NCBI GenBank assembly: GCA_963920525.1
Contig: OY986438.1
Coordinates: 73,862,136-73,926,135 of the forward strand
DNA length: 64,000 bases
Source of the DNA: Dichetophora obliterata
Taxonomy: Eukaryota > Arthropoda > Insecta > Diptera > Sciomyzidae
Direction: 5' to 3'
The notes beneath the pieces are model-generated. The model saw only the letters and a program-made list of their open reading frames with translations, searched no databases and was not told where the DNA came from. This document shows, piece by piece, positions 10,833 to 22,754 of the stretch. Position 1 is the first letter of the stretch. The number at the start of each line of letters is the position of its first letter. Both the position numbers and the translations under genes were made by a program.

Positions 10833-12078
10833 TTGGAAGCCAAGACAGCTCAAACCAAACGGAGGATTTTAACATACTATAGGCGATTTTCTTTTTGCAC
10901 ATCAGACCACAGATCTGAGCAGATCTGGTCAAACCGACCACAACCTGAGCTGACAACATCAGATATATATAATTATTTTAAATTATATTTGTGCCTTTGT
11001 GGTAATAAAGTAGAACGTAGCCACATAAAAATTAAGTGTTTTAATTGCAATGAATATTTCCACTGTGAGTATGTTAACATTCAAGAAGCTGACATTGATT
11101 TTTTCGAAAAAAAAAATAATAATTTTCGTTGCTCTAATTGTTCCGCCGCGAGACGCGGGTCGATTAATTCCCCCCCAATGTCGGCTTTAAATGGCACGAG
11201 CCAATTTCTGCAGCTTGAACAGCAGCAGCTGCTACAATCTCAATTTCAAGAAAAAAATCGAAAAGAACAAAATATACAACAACAGAAAAGCGAACTTGTA
11301 TCATGCAAACAGCAGCATCAAAAACTTCAACAGCCACATCAAAAACAGCAACAAAACCAACAACAACAACAACAGCAACAACAACAAATACAACAGCAAC
11401 AACTTCAACTACAGCAGAAAATAGCAAATCAGACCGAGAATAGCCCCGCTGCTGATGTGTTATCTCTTGGTGCTGATGAGTCATTGCAAAAGAACTTAAA
11501 ACAAATGCCGAAACAATTGTCAAAAAATCCGCAGCAGCAATCAATGCAGTCCAAATCAGACTCTATGGCTCAGCTGGATAATCAACTGAGCGATCAACAA
11601 CAAAAACAGCGGCAACAACAACAACAGCAACAACAAAAACAACATCAACTTAATCATAAATAACAACATCAACAACAACAAAAAATTACAAATCAGACCG
11701 AGGATAGCCCCGCTGCCGATGTGTTATCTCTTGGTGCTGATGAGTCATCTCATAAGAACTTAAAATATATGCCTAAGCAATTGTTAAAAAATCAGCAGCA
11801 ACAATCAAAGCAGTTCCAACCAGATTCTATGGCTCAGCTAGAAAATCAACTGTGCGTTCGACAACAACAGCAAAAACAACATAAGTCACAGAAGAGACAA
11901 GAAAAAGAAAAGAGTGAAAGTAATCAGGTGCAACAAAACGCTAAGCCGAATTTTCAACAGCGACAAATATTTTATTACGAAGGGGATTGCCTCTCTGCCA
12001 ACGAGTTTTCTCTTCGTAATGATGAGTCTTCATGTCAACATGTTTCTGCTGAACAGTTTCATCAGCTAGAACATCAAG
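10833..12078 (+). pseudogene. Element A ORF1, N-terminal part (PHD finger, polyglutamine)
   Basis: The start at 10833 opens a frame with a C4HC3-type PHD finger around residues 53-107 (CLCG, CFNC, FHCE, CSNC). It is followed by a very Gln-rich region. PHD fingers are known in ORF1 proteins of CR1-type elements; their likely role is RNP formation with element RNA. The frame has one stop (TAA at 11661-11663, probably a former CAA in a Gln run) and otherwise stays open. It runs into the foldback insertion at 12079, so the annotated stop at 12108 lies in foreign DNA. A 264-bp internal duplication is present (separate entry). Confidence 0.8.
11425..11890 (+). repeat. 264-bp in-frame tandem duplication in ORF1
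   Basis: AATCAGACCGAG recurs 264 bp apart (88 codons). Both units encode the order NQTE-SPAADVLSLGADES, MPKQL, DSMAQL-NQL and a Gln run. The in-frame length keeps ORF1 open across the duplication. Confidence 0.85.
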
Positions 12079-13640
12079 CAGAGAGAATATATAAACGAGA
12101 GATGTCATAGAAACATTAACAGAACGTTAACATAAATCCAACGATCCGAATATTAATACGGTTCGAACAATTGGTTGCAAATGTGCGCTGCCAGCAACAC
12201 AGACTCTGCCAGCAGAGAAAAAACCACCACCAAATGCGAGACAAGCAACAACGAAAAAACACTATTTGTACTGCTACTTATTGGTATGTTTGTGTGTTTA
12301 TGCAGAATTTGTTTTGTTCTTTGCTTGGCGTTGTTGTTATGCTTTAATTTATGCTTTTGATCGTGTTTCAGATATTTTTCTTGTTTGTCTGAGCTGAAAT
12401 CAAAGAAATTGGCCAATTTGTTCTGTTTCTTAACTTAGCCAAATATGAAACAAGTGAATGTCGTTATGGCTCAACAAATTATTTCAATGAGCGAAATAGC
12501 GAATATTTATTTTATTTATCTATACTAATGTTATATATTTTATCTCTCTATGTACATACATATATATTTTAATATTTTACCTTTTTATATTTTATCCATG
12601 TTTTGTAAAATTCTAATTTATCCATGCATTTGTATGAAAAATTAAAATTTTTCAAAATTAAATGATGACTTTTTAAAAACGTGACGTTTGCAATAAAAAC
12701 CAGCATGTATTCATATGAGTTCGATAGGTTGTAAATTGAAAAACATATAAAAATTTTTGGACTTTTTATATATTTCTCTATTTTTTGCACATAAAGCCTT
12801 ATTTTGTGCATAAAACTGGTATGCATTTCGTTTGGATTTGAATTGTCCCTAAAGATGAGCTATATAGCATAAAAATCGGATAAAAATTAACAGAGTTTTG
12901 ATATTTTAATTTTTGAAATAATTTAATTTTTTTCTTATTTAGTGAAAAAAATCTTAAAGATTCAAATGTGAAAAAATTGCAATAAATTGCTATTGAAATG
13001 TTTTCTGAAACATCATTTAATAAAAATACAAACAAATTATGTGATTACGTTCAATAACTTGGTCGTTATTAAATTTTTTACTTGAAGTGTAACATTTTGT
13101 AAATTTTGAGTTGGAGTACTCTTACAAAAAAATTTCAAAAATTTAAAAATGTAAAATTTAAAAATTTACGGTTGGCTAAAGCATAGTCTTATGCTATTTC
13201 AGGCAAAAAATTACAAAAACTAAAATTCAAATAAAAAAGTTATAGATGTTGAAACTCGCTGTTTTTTTTTCAAAAATGCTCAAAGTATTTGGCATTTCGA
13301 ACACAAAAAAATTCATAAAAAATTGATATAAGTATGTTTCTTAGTGAAAATGGCTTCAACAATATAAAAATAAATTTTCTGATTTTAGTTGGAAGAAATT
13401 TTGGAGTTCCAATGCTACTAACATATCAGACCCTGGTTTTAAGGTAAAAAATATTAGAGCTACCCCAAAAACCTACCAATTTTATTTTATGTTTGTGTGT
13501 CTATGCAGAATTTGTTTTGTTCTTTACTTGACGTCGTTGTTATGCTCTATTTTATGCTTTTGATCGTGTTTCAAATTCTTCTTGTTTGGATACGCAGAGC
13601 TGAAATGAAATAAATTTGCGATTTTTGCTGTTTCTTTACT
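12079..13640. repeat. Left inverted arm of foldback element
   Basis: Mirrors 16850-18515. It contains a ~230-bp direct repeat in itself: the stretch from TTTGTGTGTTTATGCAG (about 12288) recurs from about 13491. The minus-strand 12799-13035 and plus-strand 17453-17653 frames share a start peptide only because they sit in mirrored arms. Confidence 0.85.
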
Positions 13641-14857
13641 TTCCCAAATATGAAATAAGTGAGTGTCATTTTGGCTAAACAAATTAATTCAATATGAAAA
13701 ATATTTTATTTTATAGGTATATAAATTCTATATACTCTATATTTACTTCTATATTCTATTTATATATCTGTAAATTAAAATAATGTAAAATCAAAGAATA
13801 GATCATACTTAATTACAAAAATTAACTATAATTAATATAGTAGGTATATTAACTACTATATGTTTATGTTTTTCTAATTCAATTTTCAATTTTAAGCAAA
13901 AAAGGCAAAAAACCCACCACATATTTGTTATTTTATATTAAATATATTTATATTATATTTATCTATTTACCCATTAAAATTATCTTAAAAAATATTTATA
14001 TGCATTTTGTTTTCAATAAACAATTTCATTTCTTTGGTTTACTTTTTATTACATACATTTTATAAATACTACATAATAGTATGTATATATTAAATTAATA
14101 ACATCTTAAACGGGAAATATTTTTAGAAAAATTTAATTTAATTCATCTTATAAATTAAATATATTATAATGGTAGTTTTGTGCTTATGTATATATATATT
14201 TGGGCATTTTAATTGTTTTTTATTAATTTGTTTGTAGCATTTTACAAAATGATATCCACATATATGTATATATAATATACATATTGAAAAATATTGAATT
14301 ATCTGACATCCAACTTTTCATTTCTTCCATTTTACTTTGTTGTTTTTTTAAAAATAACATTTATAATTGAAATATGTATTGCATAATTATGTATATTAAG
14401 ATTGATAACATTTTCAACAGTAAATCTTTTTTAGAAAACTTTAATATAATCAATCTTATTAATTAAACATTTTACAGTCGTTTTTTTTTTTTGTTTATGC
14501 ATGTATAAATTTTGGCATTTGTATTAATTTTTTATGTATTCATTTGTGGGCATTTCATATTATGATATCAACATATATATATTAATGTTCCTAATGAAAA
14601 ATACCGCATTTTGCTGACTTAAGCAAAATTTTTAAAAATTATATATCCCAGGTTTTTTTTTATTATTATTGTTATTTTGAGGAAAAGCTTAAGAAATTCA
14701 TTGCTTTAGCATCATCGGGACAATGCAATGGAAAGTTTTGCAGTTCTGAATGGTCGACTAATTGCTTATATTATTCTGATAGGAAAAATTTATGTGATTA
14801 AAATTTAATCAGGCATCCTGTAGCTAGAGATTGCAATAAAATCAAAAACTTAAAGAA
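13641..14857. other. AT-rich interior of foldback element, no gene seen
   Basis: Long A/T tracts with TATATA runs. No coding similarity recognised. Confidence 0.5.
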
Positions 14858-14860
14858 TAT

Positions 14861-15083
14861 CAGGCATGTTCTGCATCCCACTTCCGAGTGGAAGTGAAAA
14901 CAAATCATAATTAAATTCGATATTTGGTGGTCGAAATATCACTTTTTTTCGTTAGTACAAAAATTATATTAATTAATTAAATAAAATACAAAACGAAAAA
15001 AGTGATATAAAGAACACCATGCATCGAATTAAATTACGATTTAATTTCACTTCCACTCGGAAGTGGAATGCAGAACATGCCTG
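14861..15083. mobile_element. 223-bp MITE with TAT duplication
   Basis: Near-perfect inverted ends CAGGCATGTTCTGCATCC and GGAATGCAGAACATGCCTG continue inward through ACTTCCGAGTGGAAGTGA. The trinucleotide TAT flanks both sides (14858-14860, 15084-15086). A 3-bp duplication would suit a PIF/Harbinger-like origin, but the family is not certain. Confidence 0.75.
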
Positions 15084-15392
15084 TATATTACTTATTTAGA
15101 AATTATTCAGTTTTATTCAGTTTTTTATTATTATTCAGTTCAATTTTTATACTGCTCTCAATGATATACTTTGTTAATGATATCTTCCAGGAGCTTCAGA
15201 TAAAATTTGCTTTGCTTAGAAGATTGAACCAAAAAGATTACAACTCTATAACGACACCGATCCAAGAGAGAAATTAGTTATGTAACTATATATATATATA
15301 GCAATAATTTTTGCAGTTTATATAATAAGTTGGGGATTTGCCGAAGCAGACCACAGTGGGTCCCTTTTCGTCCCCCATTGGACCAAAGGGTA

Positions 15393-15705
15393 CTACTTCT
15401 CGGAGTACTCGTACGTGAGCATGCTCCTCGTGTAAGCATCCTTTGTCACCTCAAGCATATCCTTATAGGTTAGTTGACCAATCTCGGCTTCGCCAATAAA
15501 TGCGCGTCCCAGAGTGGTCAATCTTATGATTGCCAGCGCCGGACACTGGCACAGAATGTGTGCTGCTGTTTCCGGCTCCTCTAGGCATAACCTACAAGCA
15601 TCGTCCTCGGTCAGAGTCATCTTCCCGAGATGGTACATGAAGGGACCGTGTCCTGTGACCAGTGCAGTAAGCCAGCTTAAAGTCCTTCGATTTTCGCAGT
15701 TTAGT
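15393..15705 (-). pseudogene. Non-LTR retrotransposon C-terminal fragment (zinc-knuckle end)
   Basis: The minus-strand frame reads RRTLSWLTALVTGHGP, then YHLGKM, CRLC, ETAAHILCQCPAL and ends after LTYEYSEK. The TGHGP...C..C...HILC.CP order is the cysteine-rich C-terminus that follows RT (and RNase H) in R1/LOA/I-type elements. This is a different lineage from elements A and D. Only this tail survives, open to its stop at 15393. It lies between the arms of the foldback element and is oriented opposite to element A. Confidence 0.8.
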
Positions 15706-16494
15706 TTCTGGCATATAATTTTTTATCGCAATAAAACGAGAATGATGTTATATTCGAATAAAAGTTAAAACTATTCGTGAATGGTCTACACTCTTATTTA
15801 TCAAAGTTTCCGTTTGGACAATATGAGAAACTATAGCAGGAAAATGTGAGAAATCTACTCTGCAAATAAATTCCTTAAGTCTATTAGAAACTACAGTGAG
15901 TCAGTTTATCATTATGCATGGACTAAGGTAGTTTGTTTATAAAATATAATGCATCAAAAACTATATTGTGTGTCGGCTCCTATTCAGAAGCTCGTAAGAT
16001 GAATTTTTAACATTTGTGCACTTTTAAAATTTTCGATATATAAACACTGTTTCAAAAAGTTGTCAGAAACCAAACTTAAGGCTAGCAATACATGAGCATT
16101 AGGATATAAGTGAATGTTTTTTTATAAATACCAAAACTTGATAATTTTGCAAAATTTCACTTTTTGCTAAAATTGTATAGCGGCTAGGTTCTTCAACGTA
16201 ATCGCTTCATTTTTTTCTGTGTATTTTTGTTTTACTTTTAGGATAAATATACACTACACATACACTAAATTTAGAGTCGACCTTAAAATGACTATTGGTA
16301 AGGCAATTACACTTATTTGAGTCATAAATTCAAAAAGATTGTTAGAACGATGAATGTGAATCACTGGTGCAAAGACTTTGCAAAGTCATAGAAAAATTGC
16401 AACATCGGGAAGTAAGCTAAGTATTTCAATATGGTCAGATATTCGACTTAGGAAATACATTTTTTTTTTGTGGTGAATTCAATCGTGATCGAAA

Positions 16495-16635
16495 CTAACA
16501 AATTGCTTACGATTATCGTATAACTATTTCTACATCTAGCATAGAATCAGAACGGTGCTTTTCATAAGCGGGTAATATTTGTAATAATATCCGAACAAAA
16601 CTCTCCAATAAAAAATAAAACACGTGGATCAGCTT
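16495..16635 (+). pseudogene. Relic of hAT transposase C-terminal dimerisation domain
   Basis: Reads ISTSSIESERCFS, stop, AGNICNNIRTKLSNKK, stop. This matches the conserved hATC pattern (S-S.E.ER.FS.AGNI...R..L) near the C-terminus of hAT transposases. Two stops interrupt it. Position inside the CAGAGA-ended foldback element suggests it is the remnant of that element's own transposase. Confidence 0.65.
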
Positions 16636-16849
16636 AATGATTACTTTAAAAATAATTAAAACTATAAATTTTATTTTAAAAAGTCTTTTCCAAAATCAAT
16701 ATGTCTTAAAAAAAAATCATGAAGACGGTGTCCAAAAAAAAGTGTTACATATAGTTATACCTTAAACTGTTCAGTATTTTATTTTTTATATTTTTTGTTC
16801 TTTAACCATTTCAATGGCTAAGCTAAACTAAGCTCAAAATAATTTTTAA

Positions 16850-18515
16850 GAAACAGCACACATCGCACATTTTTTTCATTTCAGCTCTGCGTATCCAAAC
16901 AAGAAGAATTTAAAAACACGATCAAAAGCATAAAATAGAGCATAACAACGACGTCAAGTAAAGAACAAAACAAATTCTGCATAGACACACAAACATAAAA
17001 TAAAATTGGTTGGTTTTTGGGGTATTGTTAATATTTTTTACCCTTAAACCAGGGTTTGATATGTTGGCAGCCCTGGAACTCCAAAATTTCTTCTAAGTAA
17101 AATCAGAAAATTTATTTTTATATGGTTGAAGCCATTTTCAATAATAAACATTTCTATATCAATTTTTTATGAATTTTTTTGTGCTCGAAATGCCAAAAAA
17201 TGGCACTTCGAGATTTTTGAAAAAAAAATCCAGTTTCAACAGCTATAACTTTTTTATTTGAATTTTTGTTTTTGTAATTTTTTGCCTGATATAGCATAAG
17301 ACTATGCTTTAGTCAAGCGTGAATTTTTTAAATTTTGCATTTTTAAATTTTTGAAATGTTTTGTAAAAGTACTCCAACTCAAAATTTACAAAATGTTACC
17401 CTTCAAGTAAAAAAATTAATAACGACCAAGTTATTGAACGTAATCACATAATTTGTTTGTATTTTTATTAAATGATGTTTCAGAAAACATTTCAATAGCA
17501 ATTTATTGCAATTTTTTCAAATTTGAATTTTTAAGATTTTTTTCACTAAATAAGAAAAAAATTAAATTATTTCAAAAATTAAAATATCAAAACTCTGATA
17601 ATTTTTATCCGATTTTTATGTTGTATAGCTCATCTTTTGGGACAATTCAATAACAAACGAAGTGCATACCAGTTTTATGCACAAAATAAGGCTTTATGTG
17701 CAAAAAATAGAGAAATATATAAAAAGTCCAAAAATTTTCATATGTTTTTCAATTTGCAACAAAAAGATCAACTCGCGGTAATTTAGCGCACTCCTATCGA
17801 ACTCATATGAATACATGCTAGTTTTTATTGTAAACATCACGTTTTTAAAAAGTCATAAATTTAATTTTCGAAAAAATTTAATTTTTCATACAAATGCATG
17901 GACAGAAGATTGTAGATAAATTAGAATTTTACAAAACATGGATAAAATATACATATATAGATAAAATATTAAAATATATACATTGAAAGATAAAATATAT
18001 AACATAAATATAGATAAATAAAATATATATTCGCTATTTCGCGCATTGAAATAATTTGTTAAGCCGTAACGACATTCACTTGTCTCATATTTGGCTTAGT
18101 TAAGAAACAGCACAAATTGGGCAATTTCTTTTATTTTAGCTCAGCCAAACAAGAAAAATATCGGAAACATGATCAAAAGCATAAAATAGAGCATAACAAC
18201 AACGTCAAGCAAAGAACAAAAAAAATTCTGCATAAACACACAAACATACCAATAAGTAGCAGTACAAATAGTGTTTATTAATTTGTTTCCAATTCATTCA
18301 TAAAATTCAATTGGAGTATTTGTTTTGTTTTTCGTTTTTGCTTGTCTCGCATTTGGTGGTGGTTTTTTTTTCTTCTGCTGGCAGAGTTTGTGTTGCTGGC
18401 AGCGCACGCTGGCAACCAATTGTTCGAACCGTACATATTAATAATCGGATCGTTGGATTTATGTTAACGTTCTGTTACTGTTTTGATGACATCTCTCGTT
18501 TATATATTCTCTCTG
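16850..18515. repeat. Right inverted arm of foldback element
   Basis: Reverse complement of 12079-13640 with scattered substitutions. It carries a ~35-bp extra piece near 17760-17797 (around AACTCGCGGTAATTTAGCGC) absent from the left arm, and about 65 bp of extra sequence near 18278-18345. Confidence 0.8.
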
Positions 18516-18589
18516 CATCAAGTGCGTGTACAACAACAACAGCAAAATAATAATCAGCTACACCAGCTACAAACAGAGAACATAAGCAC
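18516..18589 (+). pseudogene. Element A ORF1, second piece (74 bp)
   Basis: Short ORF1 segment stranded between two insertions. Read in the frame carried over from 12078 (sharing CATCAAG) it is open and Gln/Asn-rich (VQQQQQNNNQLHQLQTENIS), as expected for the ORF1 linker. ATAAGCAC (18582-18589) is the target duplication of the next insertion. Confidence 0.75.
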
Positions 18590-21500
18590 TAGACCGGTCG
18601 TTAAAAATAAATTTTGAAGTGCCGGGCAGATTCTGTTTCCTTGTGGTCTAAAACCATTAAATTTAAAATTTGGGGCTGATCGGATAATATTTAGTGGCCG
18701 CGCCCATCAACCAAAAATTTAAATACATGAAATATATGGAAAAAATTTATATTTACCCAATATTCTTCAAATTAAGTGCACAAAAGAGAATATTTTATAT
18801 ATATCGTTTTGAAATATTTCTCTTGCTGTTGCAAAGAAAAACAAAAAAGTACCGTTGCGAATAGCTCAGTACACAAAATATATGTATTTTGAGTCTTTAT
18901 TCTTTATTTTCATTCAGTCTTGATGCGTGTCAGATATTGTTTAAGGAAAAAGTGCAAATAATTATAAAAAGAAACGGTAAAAGAATTAAAAGAATTTAAT
19001 ATTGTGTAAATTTGTGTATCGTGTGAATTTCAAAGAAGTAAGTTAGTTTACATGTTTTTCGTGTGAAAATATAAAAAAAATATTAATACATAATTTGTTA
19101 GCACGACACTAATTGGAAATTTCATAATGGCGGATTTGCCAACAACATCTTCTTCAATTACTACTCTAAGTTCAGTGGATTCCAATATTATTCTTATTGG
19201 CCGAATATTACACCAAATATTGGGAGCTAAATTACCCTCAAATCGTCAAGTTTTGCAAGTATTCTTTTATAATATGCGAATCGCAAAATTTTCATCCAAA
19301 GAGAGTGCAAAGTTATCTGTAAATATGGCATCGGTGTTTTGGCAACAAGCTAGAATACCAATACGTGAAGAACACAAATGTTGTGAAAAACTAATTAAAA
19401 TTTATGATGAATGGAACCGTGTTAGGAAAACTTCTTCGAAAGGAAAACCACACAGTAAACAAGGAAAATTTGTTGGAAAATTGGATGATCTCTTCGACAT
19501 TGCCCATGCAAATACTTTGCAAATGATTCCTGTCGAAGAAGACAGACAGTTTTTATTAAAACAAAGAGAGAAGGGACGTCCGGGTTGCATGGCTGGTGTC
19601 GATCTTGAAATGTTGGCTGGTGTCGATCTTAAAATGTACGCTCAAGAAAAACGTTCAATTGAGCGAAAAGATAAAGAGGAAGCGCGAAAGAGGAGACACT
19701 CAGAAATGTTAAAGCAAAGTATTGGTAGATACATACATGATCTTGTGTTTTTTTTAATTTAATAATACTTTTTTGATTCGGCATAAGTGATAGCAGGGGA
19801 AGATAATGATGATATGGATGATGATGATGATGAGGTATTAGATCCCACAATGGACTTTGCTACCGATGACCAAGTCAATAGTGGTAAAGAAGAACGTAAA
19901 AAAAGAGGCCGAACCCAATGGATCACGCCACGTCTTTCCGCTGCATTAGATGATGCTAAAGTATCGAGTGGAAAAGCCGTACATATTTTGATAGCTACAG
20001 CAGAAGCTTTGAAAGTGGATGTTAGTGAACTAGTTATCAATAGAACATCTATTCATGAAATGCGAAAGAAACATCGACAAATGGAAGAAGAGAACATTCG
20101 AACTGATTTTCAAGAAAATGTAACTTTTTATTTTAATTTATATTCTTATGATTTATATGTAATTTGTAATTATCTCGATAATTTCATTTTCTTCATTGTT
20201 TTTCATCCATTTGGTTTTTTCTATAGATAAGTAATGCTCGATCGTTGGTGGTTCACTGGGATGGCAAACTAATGGAATCAACACTTGGTAAAAAAAAAGT
20301 AGATAGAATCGCAATTCTCGTCAGTTATGATGGTACGTCAAAATTTCTCAGTGCTACCGCTGTAGAACCGTCTACGGGAGAAAACATTGCAACTGCTGTT
20401 CGTGACGCATTGGTCAGTTGGAACATTATTGATCGAGTTGGCGCCATGAGCTTTGATACAACTTCCTCCAATACCGGATCAAAAAGCGGTGCAACTGTTT
20501 TCATACAAAATTTTTTATAACGGAAATTGATTCAGCTCCCATGCCGCCACCACATGTATGAAATTGTTTTGAAAAGTGTATTTGAAGTAAAATATTCCGC
20601 AACAAGTGCACCCGAAGTACCCATTTTCAACAGATTCGCTGCGGTTTGGGATAACCTTGATCACGAGTTGTACAAATGTGGTCTAGATGATGAAATTGTC
20701 CGCTCTAAAATAAGTAACGAAGAATCTGAAGCTCTAAAAATATTCTGCAATAATCAGCTGTAGCAAATGCAAATCCGTGCAGATTATAAAGAATTTCTTC
20801 AACTTACCTTGACATTTCTTGGAGAAGATGGTATGAATTTTTTCACATGCAGTTCAACATCACATGCAAGGTTCATGGGAAAAGGATTGTATTGCTTGAA
20901 AATATTTCTTTTTAGAGGGCAGTTTCGCTTAACAGCAGCAGAATTCAAAGCTTTGCGAGAAATTTGTATTTTTCTTGTGAAGATTTACATAAAAAACTGG
21001 TACGGATGCCCAAACGCCATCCAAGCTCCAAGCCAGGATCTTCAATTTATAAAAAATGCCATCGCCTACGCAGAAATTGATAAAGAAGTATCTGACACAA
21101 TTTTGTCGAAATTTAAAGCACATTTGTGGTACTTAACACCGGAAACTACAGCCTTAGCATTCTTTGACCCTAATGTTTCACTAGAAGAAAAGCGTGAAAT
21201 GGTGAATTGTCTACAATCAATAGAACCCAATGTAAACCTATTGGAAGGGCGAAGAATTGCGGACCCAAAAGTGCTCCACCTCACCTCATTGAGAGATTTT
21301 GTCTCTTATAAAACTAACTATTTCTTTTCGGCATTCAACTTATCTGCGGCCTTTTTGCAATGCGATCCATCAACATGGGTAGAAAACGAAGACTTTCAAG
21401 CAGCATTGGATTTTAGTCGGCAGTTATTTGTTGTCAATGATAATGCAGAACGCGGTGTGAAATTTATGAAAGATTATAACCGCATTCTAACGTAGAATGA

Positions 21501-21826
21501 AGAACAAAAACAATTGGTCTTTCAGTTTGTTGAAGCATATAGGACAAAATTTCCGACTCATAACAAGTCTACACTCAACTCAGAAATAAGTTTAATCTCT
21601 TAATTATTGCTGTTTTCTTCCCTTGCCTTTTATATATTATGTTAATTAAGTAAATATAAATTTTTTCCATATATTTCATGTATTTAAATTTTTGGTTGAT
21701 GGGCGCGGCCACTAAATATTATCCGATCAATCCAAATTTTAAATTTAATGGTTTTAGACCAAAAGGAAATAAAATCTGCCCGGCACTTCAAAACAGACAC
21801 TTTTTTGGAAAATAACGACCGGTCTA
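18590..21826 (+). mobile_element. hAT-superfamily transposon, 3237 bp
   Basis: Ends TAGACCGGTCGTTA at both sides in inverted orientation, flanked by the 8-bp duplication ATAAGCAC (18582-18589 and 21827-21834). The duplication fits the hAT target preference nTnnnnAn. The inverted repeats extend about 165 bp (18590-18755 and 21655-21826) and are nearly identical apart from a ~17-bp gap in the left copy. Such long terminal repeats are unusual for hAT. It carries one transposase gene, now broken by three stops. Confidence 0.85.
19127..21600 (+). pseudogene. hAT-like transposase with two introns, three in-frame stops
   Basis: Exon 1 is 19127-19724. A 72-bp GT-AG intron (19725-19796, phase 1) and a 107-bp one (20120-20226, phase 0) join three open exons. 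Exon 2 starts with an Asp/Glu-rich tract. Exon 3 carries VHWDGK (candidate catalytic Asp, codon at 20260), SFDTTSSNTG (second Asp, 20455), a C-x2-H motif PCRHH (20542) and an ERGVKFMKDYN motif near the end. These resemble the D-D-CxxH-E arrangement of hAT transposases. In-frame stops at 20518, 20761 and 21493 disable it; otherwise the frame is kept to 21602. The introns are predicted from frame and splice signals only. The gene belongs to a divergent hAT group I cannot name. Confidence 0.75.
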
Positions 21827-22072
21827 ATAAGCACTCAGCAAAAAGCATCAGCCAACAACATTATAACTTTAGAAATGTTAGCGAATATGATGAATAAAGT
21901 GTACGCCGAAGTCATTGCAATGAGAACAGATCATTCTTCTGCGTTGTCTCTTATCCATTCTCTGAAAGATGAAAACAAGCTCTTAAACCAAAGAGTAGTG
22001 AATCTTGAGAGTGAACTTAACTTTATGCAGCGAGAAAGAAGGGAAAATACTGTGGAGATTGTGGGTGTTTCT
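21827..22072 (+). pseudogene. Element A ORF1, coiled-coil part
   Basis: Open in the frame carried from the previous ORF1 piece. Contains a heptad-rich region (LIHSLKDENKLLNQRVVNLE) and ends in ENTVEIVGVS, the start of the RNA-binding domain of such ORF1 proteins. The coiled coil probably mediates ORF1p oligomerisation. The piece stops where the MITE is inserted. Confidence 0.8.
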
Positions 22073-22754
22073 CATGAAACAAAGATATCCAGATAGCTTA
22101 CTCCGTGCGCAAAAATTGAAATCTTCTGCGGTCTACGTCACTCGAGCTTGTCAGCTGTAACACGTGGTGCATACATACAAAAGAAAATGTGAAAAAGCAA
22201 AAAGTAAACACAAGCAGCAAGCAGCAAAATTGCAAGCATTTAAGAAATATTGCATTCATTTAGTTTAATTTCCAATATTGTGCACTTATAGTACGTGTTA
22301 ATTATAATTTAAATTATAAGAGATTAACAACGATTTTAATTTGGGCCATAAAATGAATTCACAATTTTTTGTCAACAAACGAGAAGAACAACAAAATGAA
22401 AAAGAAGCAATCAAAGTGCTGTCAAACACATCAAGCAACGTAGCTATATTTTTTGTGTAGGAGAACAAATGGGAGCAAATACCCCTATTACATATAAATT
22501 TCTATTCATTAATAGTACTGAAAAATATATTTGCTTAAATTTATTTAGAAAAATATTTATTATGTAATTTATTTAATGTCAATAAACCAAGTTTCAATAA
22601 GAAAATGTCGATATTTTTCATCGCTATAAATAAATTATCCTCTTTAAATATATTGTGACTACGTTTTTATTTAGCCACTTTGACAAGCTCGAACTACGTC
22701 ACAACAAAGATGGCGGACATGCGCAATACTTTATCTGGAGTTCTTTGTATCATG
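22073..22754. mobile_element. 682-bp MITE with 9-bp target duplication
   Basis: Ends CATGAAACAAAGAT and, reverse-complemented, CATGATACAAAGAACT. Inverted similarity continues through CCAGATA, GCGCA and CGAGCTTGTCA, giving arms near 100 bp. GGTGTTTCT flanks both sides (22064-22072, 22755-22763). Nine bases suits a Mutator-like element; the CATGA terminus also recalls P elements (8 bp). It encodes no protein. Confidence 0.8.

Larger units (their letters stand above)
12079..18515. mobile_element. hAT-related foldback element with ~1.6-kb inverted arms
   Basis: Ends CAGAGAGAATATATAAACG and its reverse complement are flanked by CATCAAG (12072-12078 and 18516-18522). Long arms (12079-13640 and 16850-18515) mirror each other. 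The CAGAGA terminus resembles hobo-type hAT ends, and a decayed hAT C-terminal dimerisation motif lies inside at 16495-16635, suggesting a hAT origin. The duplication is 7 bp where hAT normally gives 8, so one base may have been lost. The interior also holds a MITE (14861-15083) and a minus-strand RT fragment (15393-15705), so it has itself been a target. Confidence 0.8.

Noticed and set aside
10833..11663. Gln-rich PHD-finger frame as a host transcription factor gene
   Set aside because: Coiled coil and RNA-binding pieces downstream join in frame, followed by endonuclease and RT, so it is a retrotransposon ORF1.
12799..17653. Two frames (12799-13035 minus, 17453-17653 plus) starting with the same peptide, as a duplicated gene
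   Set aside because: They lie at mirrored positions in the inverted arms of the foldback element; the shared peptide reflects the arms, with no known similarity.
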